NCBI GenBank assembly: GCA_036377055.1
Contig: DASUZD010000346.1
Span: forward strand, 1 to 10,938
Source: DASUZD01 sp036377055
Lineage (GTDB): Bacteria; Actinomycetota; Thermoleophilia; Gaiellales; Gaiellaceae
Length of the DNA stretch: 10,938 nt
Direction of reading: 5' to 3'
Position 1 is the first letter of the stretch; each line of letters begins with the position of its first letter. The notes beneath the pieces are model-generated. The model was not told the origin of the DNA. It made no database searches and saw nothing but the letters and a program-made list of their open reading frames with translations. This document shows, piece by piece, positions 6,195 to 10,938 of the stretch. A program made the translations under genes and the position numbers.

Positions 6195-6899
6195 GTGGCG
6201 GCGAGCTCACCGAACGTGCTGGTGGTCGAGGACGAGGCCTCGATCGCGTCGTTCGTCTCGCTCTACCTGAAGAACGCCGGCTACACCGTCCGGACGGCCG
6301 CGACGGGGTCGGAGGCGCTGGCGCAGGTCGCGGCGCAAGACCCGTCGTTGATCGTTCTCGACCTGATGCTTCCGGACATCGACGGCATCGAGGTCTGCCG
6401 GCGGATCCGCAAGGGCTCCGACGTGCCGATCCTGATGCTGACGGCCCGCGACGAGGACGTCGACAAGATCATCGGGCTCGAAGTGGGGGCGGACGACTAC
6501 CTGACGAAGCCGTTCAACCCTCGCGAGCTCGTAGCGCGCGTGAAGTCGATCCTTCGCCGCGCCGCACCGGCGCGCGAGGATCGAGAGAGCGCGCAGCTTC
6601 GCCACGGCGACCTCACGATCGACGCCGGACGCAGGGAGGTACACGTCCGCGAGCAGGAGGTTCAGCTCGCGCCGAAGGAGTTCGACCTCCTGTGGGAGCT
6701 GCTCGACCACCGCGGGCTCGTGCTCACGCGCGACCAGCTGCTCGAGCGGGTCTGGGGATATACGTTCGCGGGGGACACGCGCACGGTCGACGTCCACGTG
6801 CGGCAGCTGCGCCGGAAGCTCGGAGAAGCGTCACCGATCGTGACGGTCTGGGGCGTGGGCTACAAGGTCTCGCCGGCGCGGGAGTCGGCGCCGGCGTAG
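6195..6899 (+). CDS. OmpR/PhoB-family response regulator
   Basis: A 234-residue cytosolic transcription factor. The receiver domain (about 6-120) has all key residues: acidic pair around Asp13, phosphoacceptor Asp56 in VLDLMLP, Thr83 in MLTAR, Tyr102, and Lys105 in TKPFNP. The C-terminal winged-helix domain (about 135-229) has VQLAPKEFDLLWELLDH and the recognition region TRTVDVHVRQLRRKLGE, ending in the VWGVGYKV beta hairpin. Phosphorylation by the kinase encoded next should promote DNA binding to direct repeats. The start is GTG at 6195, without a clear Shine-Dalgarno sequence. CATCCT at 6183-6188, one base off TANNNT, ends 6 bases before it. The general type resembles MtrA/MprA/PhoP, but no orthology is claimed. 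Confidence 0.97.
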   Translation: MAASSPNVLVVEDEASIASFVSLYLKNAGYTVRTAATGSEALAQVAAQDPSLIVLDLMLPDIDGIEVCRRIRKGSDVPILMLTARDEDVDKIIGLEVGADDYLTKPFNPRELVARVKSILRRAAPAREDRESAQLRHGDLTIDAGRREVHVREQEVQLAPKEFDLLWELLDHRGLVLTRDQLLERVWGYTFAGDTRTVDVHVRQLRRKLGEASPIVTVWGVGYKVSPARESAPA

Positions 6900-6903
6900 G
6901 AGG
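6898..6903 (+). promoter_or_regulatory. Strong ribosome-binding site of the histidine kinase gene
   Basis: AGGAGG overlaps the TAG stop of the response regulator and lies 10 bases before the ATG at 6914. It fixes that ATG as the start against the much longer upstream open frame. It also shows that this genome does use canonical ribosome-binding sites inside operons. Confidence 0.8.
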
Positions 6904-6913
6904 GGTCGACGCG

Positions 6914-8326
6914 ATGCTCCGGTCGCTCCGTTTTCGGCTCGCCGCGTTCTTCCTCTTCGGGGTCGTCGTCGCCGGGCTCGTCGCGGCGGCGATCTCGTTC
7001 CAGCTGATCCAGAGCTACCAGCTCAAGCGCGCGCGAGCGGACATCAGGCGCGAAGCCGCTGGGCTGACCGAGCTGTACGCGTTCCGGGCGACGCAGGTCG
7101 TTCGCCCGAACCAGCGGAACGACATTCCGCAGATCCCGGCGCACACGCTCGAGGACGCTACCGGCGACAAGCTCTACTACCTACCGGCGGCGGCGCTGAT
7201 CGCGCTCTTCCCGCGCGAAGTGCCGGTCCTTCCGCGGATCTCGCGGCGGACGGTCCCGCTGAAGGCGCTCCAGCAGGGAAAGACGATCCAGTTCGAGTTC
7301 GTGCCGCCCCACGAGCACCGGACGTTCATCGCGGTCGCCAGGCCGCTCGAGCTGACGAAGCAGAAGCTCTTTTTCGGCGCGATCGTCGTAGCGCGGCCGA
7401 AGGACCAGCTCGGGACGCAGGTCGGGCCGCTGCTCGGCCGGCTCGCGCTCGCCCTCCTCGGTGGCCTCATCGTCGCCACGCTCCTCGGCCTCTACCTCTC
7501 CCGCCGGATCACGCGTCCCGTGCTTCAGCTGTCGAACGTCGCCGACCAGGTCGCGAGCGGGCGACTGGACGTCGAGGTGCCCGAGGTGCGCGGCGCCGGC
7601 GAGATCGGGCACCTGTCCGAGCGCTTGCGGGAGATGACTGTGCGGCTCGCGGAGTCCGAGCTGCGCGAGCGGAACTTCTTCATGTCGGTCTCGCACGAGC
7701 TGCGAACGCCGCTGACGGCGATCCGCGGGCACGTCGACGCGCTGCGAGAGGGGCTCGCCGAGGATCCCGCGCTCCGGGCGGAGTCGCTCGAGGTGATCGC
7801 GGAGGAGGCGGGGCGGCTCGAGCGGCTCGTCGGTGAGGTGCTCGACCTGGCCAAGCTCGAGGGGCACCGGTTCGCCCTCTCTCGCGAGGAGGTCGACATG
7901 GAGCGGCTCTGCGACCGCGCGTACGCGACCTTCTCCGAGGAGGCGCGCAGGCGGGCGATCGACTACCGGCACGCCGCGAGCGCGAAGCCGGTGATCGTCG
8001 CCGACGGAGACCGCGTCCTCCAGATCATCACGAACCTGCTCTCGAACGCGTTTCGCTGGACGCCGGACGGCGGTCGAATCGCCCTCGACCTGCACGCCGA
8101 CAACGGCGCCGTCGGCGTGTCCGTCGAGGACAGCGGCCCGGGCATTCCGCCGTACGACCAGGAGCGGATCTTCCGCGCGTTCTGGTCGCGCGACGGGTCC
8201 GGGACAGGACTCGGGTTGGCGATCGCGCGCGAGCTCGCCGAAGCCCACGGCGGCCGCATCGAGCTCGTGAGCGAGCCCGGACACGGCAGCCGCTTCGAGC
8301 TCGTCCTGCCGGCCGAGCCTGTCTAG
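6914..8326 (+). CDS. HAMP-domain sensor histidine kinase
   Basis: A 470-residue inner-membrane sensor kinase, partner of the response regulator just upstream (14 bases between genes). Layout: membrane helix 1 at about 9-31; an extracytoplasmic sensor of about 145 residues (32-176) with no domain I recognise; membrane helix 2 at 177-196; HAMP linker to about 250; HisKA with phosphoacceptor His261 in SVSHELRTPLTAIRGH; and the ATP-binding domain with N box NLLSNAF (Asn374, Asn378), G1 box EDSGPGIP and G2 box GTGLGLAI. All catalytic motifs are intact. The sensed signal is unknown. The exported protein encoded at 5697 could be the periplasmic ligand or a reporter of envelope state. The ATG is supported by AGGAGG upstream. 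Confidence 0.97.
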   Translation: MLRSLRFRLAAFFLFGVVVAGLVAAAISFQLIQSYQLKRARADIRREAAGLTELYAFRATQVVRPNQRNDIPQIPAHTLEDATGDKLYYLPAAALIALFPREVPVLPRISRRTVPLKALQQGKTIQFEFVPPHEHRTFIAVARPLELTKQKLFFGAIVVARPKDQLGTQVGPLLGRLALALLGGLIVATLLGLYLSRRITRPVLQLSNVADQVASGRLDVEVPEVRGAGEIGHLSERLREMTVRLAESELRERNFFMSVSHELRTPLTAIRGHVDALREGLAEDPALRAESLEVIAEEAGRLERLVGEVLDLAKLEGHRFALSREEVDMERLCDRAYATFSEEARRRAIDYRHAASAKPVIVADGDRVLQIITNLLSNAFRWTPDGGRIALDLHADNGAVGVSVEDSGPGIPPYDQERIFRAFWSRDGSGTGLGLAIARELAEAHGGRIELVSEPGHGSRFELVLPAEPV

Positions 8327-8382
8327 GCGCGTCTCGCAACGCTCCGCTAGGTGTCTTTCTCAGACGTGTCACGAGTAGACGC

Positions 8383-8411
8383 TTGACAACGAGCTGAAGA
8401 CTTTAGAAGAT
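8383..8411 (+). promoter_or_regulatory. Promoter with perfect TTGACA box for the exported-protein pair
   Basis: TTGACA at 8383-8388 matches the -35 consensus exactly. The -10 is less certain: TAGAAG at 8404-8409 (15-bp spacer, four of six matches) or GAAGAT at 8406-8411 (17-bp spacer, three of six). A 9-base palindrome CGTGTCACG at 8365-8373 lies 9 bases upstream of the -35 box and could be an operator. The 94-base gap is visibly richer in A+T than the rest of the window. It holds no convincing terminator for the kinase operon; the only hairpin seen is GTCT/AGAC at 8353-8365. Confidence 0.5.
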
Positions 8412-8420
8412 TCTCTATCG

Positions 8421-8813
8421 ATGGTGACGTATCCGCGAAAGAGCCTCGTCTTCTTTGCGAGCATCATCGCGGCGCTCGTTCTGCCGACCTGCGCGACCGC
8501 AGCCTACGAGAACTACATGCAGCACCAGTATCTCGGGCCGTACAACCAGGATGACTGTTACTACGTGCAGGCGGAAATGTGCTCCAACTGGAACTACTGG
8601 TGGGGCCACGAACTCGATCGAGGTAGCGGTGGGACTGTTTTGCAGAGCTACGAGACTGGGTCGGTGATCCGTGGTCGCTATCGCACCGCTCCGGGGAATT
8701 ACGCGCTTTTTCCGCGGGACGTTTCGATGAGCGGCTGGTACCTGAAGGGCGGTGCTCTCTATTGGGGTGGGGCCTACATCTGGGTCGACCTTGGACAGGT
8801 TGTCGCAGGTTGA
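8421..8813 (+). CDS. Small exported Tyr/Trp-rich protein, unknown function
   Basis: A 130-residue protein I do not recognise. It has a signal peptide of about 27 residues: basic start VTYPRKS, hydrophobic FFASIIAALVL, and likely cleavage after PTCATA. The LPTC is not a proper lipobox, so a lipoprotein is unlikely. The mature ~100 residues contain 13 Tyr and 6 Trp, including a NWNYWW cluster (56-61), and only two Cys, Cys46 and Cys54, which could form a disulfide. The second half is Gly-rich with YWGGAYIWVDLG near the C-terminus. Exposed aromatics on an exported domain suggest glycan or surface binding, but that is inference. GC is clearly lower than in neighbouring genes, hinting at acquisition or relaxed codon selection. 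ATG at 8421 is followed directly by an alternative GTG. It heads a two-gene unit with its own promoter. Confidence 0.75.
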   Translation: MVTYPRKSLVFFASIIAALVLPTCATAAYENYMQHQYLGPYNQDDCYYVQAEMCSNWNYWWGHELDRGSGGTVLQSYETGSVIRGRYRTAPGNYALFPRDVSMSGWYLKGGALYWGGAYIWVDLGQVVAG

Positions 8814-8824
8814 AGGGGTAGGAG
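8812..8824 (+). promoter_or_regulatory. Purine-rich ribosome-binding region of the second exported protein
   Basis: The run from the TGA stop of the first gene to the ATG at 8825 is GAAGGGG, TA, GGAG. AAGGGG at 8813-8818 sits 6 bases before the ATG, the usual distance; the GGAG directly abutting the ATG is too close to be the active element. The site supports co-translation of the two genes and fixes the start. Confidence 0.65.
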
Positions 8825-9415
8825 ATGAAGCGTTCTCTCTTCGTCGTTCCGGCATTGGCAGCCGCCGCTGTGTTCGCAGCTCTGTTTGCGACGAACTCAA
8901 GCGGGTCGCGCGGCCTCGACCGTCTGACGAACAGAGGCGAACCGGTTGCGCGGATATCTCCTCCGGGAAGCCGTATTCTCGAGCATCTCCGGGCGAACAA
9001 CCTTCGGTTGCTCGCGCAGATCGGCCACCGCCAGTTCTTTCGCCTTACGATTCGAAACGCCGACTGCTTTGCGTCGGGCGATGCCGACATAGCAGGTGCG
9101 ACCCCGACTGACGTCTACTGCCCGAACGGAAGCTTCCCGACCGCGGCCCTCCCCGTTTACGACGACCCCGCGGTCGAGATTGCGAAAGGTGATCCCGGTG
9201 CTCCACGTCTCCTCGCGCTGGACGGATTCGCGGCCGATGGAGTCGATCGCGTCGAGCTTGTTCGAGAAGGCGTCGTCATCGCTTCGGCCCGCATCGTCGG
9301 GAATGTCTTTTCGTTGGACGCAGCCGGTGTCGCGATCGCCGGAGCACGACTCGTCGCTCGGGATGAGGCCGGGGCGATCGTGTTTACGAGGACATACTCG
9401 GCGCCGCCGAGTTGA
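8825..9415 (+). CDS. Exported or membrane-anchored protein, unknown function
   Basis: A 196-residue protein: MKR, then one hydrophobic segment (about 5-23: LFVVPALAAAAVFAALFAT) that is either a signal peptide or an N-terminal anchor, followed by an exported domain. Visible pieces are a helical LRANNLRLLAQIG, a strand FFRLTIRNADC, a second Cys in DVYCPNGSFP (Cys81 and Cys99, possible disulfide), then LLALDGFAADGVDRVELVRE and a C-terminal run of short strands ending FTRTYSAPPS. The final part resembles the GFAADGV-style exported proteins I remember from Thermoleophilia, where the family is uncharacterised. It lies 11 bases after the Tyr/Trp-rich gene with a good ribosome-binding site, so the two are probably expressed together. 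Codon use is less GC-biased than in the rest of the window. It converges on the coiled-coil gene with 3 bases between stops. Confidence 0.8.
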   Translation: MKRSLFVVPALAAAAVFAALFATNSSGSRGLDRLTNRGEPVARISPPGSRILEHLRANNLRLLAQIGHRQFFRLTIRNADCFASGDADIAGATPTDVYCPNGSFPTAALPVYDDPAVEIAKGDPGAPRLLALDGFAADGVDRVELVREGVVIASARIVGNVFSLDAAGVAIAGARLVARDEAGAIVFTRTYSAPPS

Positions 9416-9418
9416 GGT

Positions 9419-9883
9419 TCAGCCGATCTCGGCGCTGCCGCCGGGGCGGCGTTCTTCCATCCGGTAGACGATCGCGCCGCCGCTCGACTCGAGGTTCCGC
9501 TCGAGCCGGGCGAGGCGCTCGTCGACGCCCTTCCAGCCGGAGCTGATCAGGTCGACGAGGAGCGCGAGGTCGTCGACGCGGCCGTGCCGCTCGGCGAGGA
9601 GGTCGCCCTCGAGGCGCTCCAGGCGCCGGATCGCCTGACCCATCAGGCCGCGGACCTCCGCGAGCTGCCGGCCGACCGGGAGAACCTGCTCGCGAAGCCC
9701 GTCCTGGACGGCCGCGTTCACCTGCTCGGGCAGCGTGCTCTCGAGCTCGGCGGCCGTCTGCGCGAGAGCCTCGATCTGTGCCCGGGCCCGCTCGAGCGCG
9801 GCCTCGACGGCGGCGGGGTCGGCTCGGCCTTCCGCCGCCTCCGTCACCCGAGCCTTGGCGCGCTCGATCGCGCTCTCGTCCAT
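9419..9883 (-). CDS. Coiled-coil protein of unknown function
   Basis: A 154-residue protein that is nearly all helix by composition: rich in Ala, Glu, Leu and Arg, with heptad-like hydrophobic spacing from about 14 to 135 (for example AVEAALERARAQIEALAQTA, IRRLERLEGDLLAE and VDERLARLERNLES). It has no signal peptide, membrane segment or Cys, so it is presumably a cytosolic oligomer or scaffold. The last 15 residues are polar and probably disordered. I do not recognise a family. The ATG at 9883 is divergent from queA with 27 bases between starts, and TACCCT lies 8 bases upstream of it. An intact frame of this length with ordered heptads and a sensible start supports a real gene rather than a shadow; the opposite-strand frame at 9584-9898 was judged the shadow. 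Confidence 0.8.
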   Translation of the reverse strand: MDESAIERAKARVTEAAEGRADPAAVEAALERARAQIEALAQTAAELESTLPEQVNAAVQDGLREQVLPVGRQLAEVRGLMGQAIRRLERLEGDLLAERHGRVDDLALLVDLISSGWKGVDERLARLERNLESSGGAIVYRMEERRPGGSAEIG

Positions 9884-9891
9884 GCGTTACA

Positions 9892-9897
9892 AGGGTA
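9892..9897 (-). promoter_or_regulatory. -10-like TACCCT for the coiled-coil gene
   Basis: On the minus strand TACCCT fits TANNNT and ends 8 bases before the ATG at 9883, with no Shine-Dalgarno sequence between. It shares two bases with the plus-strand hexamer serving queA, so the two promoters could exclude each other. Confidence 0.35.
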
Positions 9898-9901
9898 GCG
9901 T
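9896..9901 (+). promoter_or_regulatory. -10-like TAGCGT for queA
   Basis: TAGCGT fits TANNNT and ends 9 bases before the queA ATG at 9911. AAGGG at 9891-9895 is too far (15 bases) to be a normal ribosome-binding site. A leaderless or very short leader is therefore the simplest reading. Confidence 0.35.
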
Positions 9902-9910
9902 TGCGGTCGG

Positions 9911-10843
9911 ATGAGGTCGGAGGAGCTCGACTACGACCTTCCGCCCGAGCTGATCGCGCAGCGGCCGACCGAGCGGCGGGACGACTCGCGCCTGCTCGTC
10001 TACGAGCGGAGCTCCGGTGCGGTCCGGCACCGGCGCTTCGCAGAGCTTCCGGAGGAGGTCGGAGACGCGCTCGTCGTCGTGAACGACACGCGGGTGGTGC
10101 CGGCACGGATCCCGCTTGAACGCCCGAAAGGAGAAGTGCTGCTGCTCGAGCCTGTGGGAGAGGACGGTGTCTGGGAGGCGCTCGCGCGGCCGACGCGTCG
10201 GCTGCGAGCCGGCCAGCGCTACGGCTCGGTCGAGCTGCTGGAGCACCTCGGCGAGGGGCGGTGGCGCGTCCGGCTGGATGGAGAGCCCGCCGGCGAGACG
10301 CCGCTGCCGCCGTACATCACGACGCCACTCGCCGACCCGGAGCGGTACCAGACGGTGTACGCGCGCGAGGCGGGGTCGGCCGCCGCGCCGACCGCCGGCC
10401 TCCACTTCACTGACGATGTGCTCGACGCGCTCGACGTCGAGCGCGTGACGCTCCACGTCGGCCTCGACACCTTCCGGCCTGTCACCTCGGACGATCTCGA
10501 GCGGCATGCGCTCCACGGGGAGCGGTACTCCGTCGATCCGGAGGCGTGGGAGCGGATTCGCCGCGCGCCCCGCGTGCTGGCGGTGGGAACGACGACCGTA
10601 CGTGTGCTCGAAACCCTGGCGCGGGGTGGGCCGCTCTCCGGCCGCACCGACCTCTTCGTCACGCCCGGCTTCGAGTTCCGCCGCGTCGACGCGCTGCTGA
10701 CGAACTTCCACCTGCCTCGGACGACGCTGCTCGCGCTAGTGATGGCGTTCGCAGGCGTGGAGGAGACACGGGAGCTGTACCGCGTCGCAATCCGCGAGCG
10801 ATACCGGTTCTACTCGTTCGGCGACGCGATGCTCGTCGTCTAG
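9911..10843 (+). CDS. queA: S-adenosylmethionine:tRNA ribosyltransferase-isomerase QueA
   Basis: Transfers and isomerises the ribosyl group of S-adenosylmethionine onto preQ1 at tRNA position 34, giving epoxyqueuosine; cytosolic. Family signatures: YDLPPELIAQRP at the N-terminus (8-19), VVNDTRVVPAR (56-66), LPPYI (132-136), VYAREAGSAAAPTAGLHFT (149-167), VGTTTVR and LLTNFHLPRTTLL. At 310 residues it is shorter than many QueA proteins (about 340-355). The shortening is seen in loops: ARIPLERPKGEVLLLE replaces a longer segment after NDTRV, and the stretch before VLAVGTTTVR is tight. HVGLDTF has Asp where Gly is usual. Core motifs are otherwise intact. No tgt or other queuosine gene is in view. 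The ATG gives the standard beginning and the gene reads away from the coiled-coil gene. Confidence 0.98.
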   Translation: MRSEELDYDLPPELIAQRPTERRDDSRLLVYERSSGAVRHRRFAELPEEVGDALVVVNDTRVVPARIPLERPKGEVLLLEPVGEDGVWEALARPTRRLRAGQRYGSVELLEHLGEGRWRVRLDGEPAGETPLPPYITTPLADPERYQTVYAREAGSAAAPTAGLHFTDDVLDALDVERVTLHVGLDTFRPVTSDDLERHALHGERYSVDPEAWERIRRAPRVLAVGTTTVRVLETLARGGPLSGRTDLFVTPGFEFRRVDALLTNFHLPRTTLLALVMAFAGVEETRELYRVAIRERYRFYSFGDAMLVV

Positions 10844-10893
10844 CAGCCTGTGGAGCGACCGCTTCAGAGCTGGCACGCGCCGGAGGCCGACGC

Positions 10894-10928
10894 AGGTGTA
10901 CACCTCCATCATGCGCAGGGGTACACAG
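10894..10928. promoter_or_regulatory. Palindromic operator candidate, perfect plus degenerate copy
   Basis: AGGTGTACACCT at 10894-10905 is a perfect 12-base inverted repeat. AGGGGTACACAG at 10917-10928 matches it at 9 of 12 positions, with centres 23 bp apart, about two helical turns. It lies in the 95-base non-coding tail after queA, shortly before an ATG at 10934 that may begin the next gene. Two similar sites on one face of the helix suit a dimeric repressor or activator; the protein is unknown. Confidence 0.5.
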
Positions 10929-10938
10929 GCGCCATGAG

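Noticed and set aside
8353..8365. Possible rho-independent terminator after the histidine kinase
   Set aside because: The stem GTCT/AGAC is only four pairs, with no following T run.
8362..8381. AGACG direct repeats upstream of the TTGACA box
   Set aside because: The copies are only five bases and 15 bp apart, which does not match a helical repeat or a known regulator pattern.
8484..8495. Lipoprotein signal (LPTC) in the Tyr/Trp-rich protein
   Set aside because: A lipobox needs Gly, Ala or Ser before the Cys and usually a small residue at -2; Pro-Thr does not fit, and a normal cleavage site follows.
10911..10937. Small open frame beginning ATG at 10911
   Set aside because: It stops after eight codons and overlaps the palindromic repeat, so it is not a credible gene.

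Overview
The window is very GC-rich DNA, roughly 70% by eye, with GTG starts used about as often as ATG. Genes are packed with gaps of a few bases. The gene content and codon style suggest an actinobacterium, and two secreted protein types recall the Thermoleophilia (Gaiellales/Solirubrobacterales). That placement is inference from remembered sequence style, not from a search. No rRNA, tRNA, CRISPR array, transposase or att site was seen.

Layout. 1-175 is the 3' end of a PAP2-type membrane phosphatase/transferase gene. It is followed at once by a thiolase (180-1322) and a small EVE-like (PUA-fold) protein (1319-1693) that appears to start on CTG inside the thiolase stop. Converging on these is a minus-strand pair: a tandem GNAT acetyltransferase (3226 to 2315) and a class I SAM methyltransferase (2345 to 1698). 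Divergent from the GNAT gene is a 3-hydroxyacyl-CoA dehydrogenase (3250-4107). With the thiolase it would cover the last two steps of beta-oxidation, although the two genes lie in different transcription units. A CPA1-type cation/proton antiporter (5576 to 4104) converges on it, and the two genes share a CTAG as their stop codons.

5697-8326 is a probable operon of a small exported protein, an OmpR-family response regulator and its HAMP histidine kinase. 8421-9415 holds two exported proteins of unknown function. They have visibly lower GC and their own promoter with a perfect TTGACA box, and are the most accessory-looking part of the window. A coiled-coil protein (9883 to 9419) is divergent from queA (9911-10843), a queuosine tRNA-modification gene. 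The last 95 bases carry a perfect 12-bp palindrome and a degenerate copy 23 bp further on, a likely operator for a gene beyond the window.

The most general signal is in the start regions. Five genes that could begin a transcript have a TANNNT (-10-like) hexamer ending 6-9 bases before the start codon, with no good Shine-Dalgarno sequence. This is the arrangement expected of leaderless mRNAs. By contrast, the internal operon genes for the histidine kinase and the second exported protein have purine-rich ribosome-binding sites.

No clear defence system, biosynthetic cluster or mobile element is visible. The candidates for something undescribed are the paired exported proteins at 8421-9415 and the exported protein linked to the two-component system at 5697.
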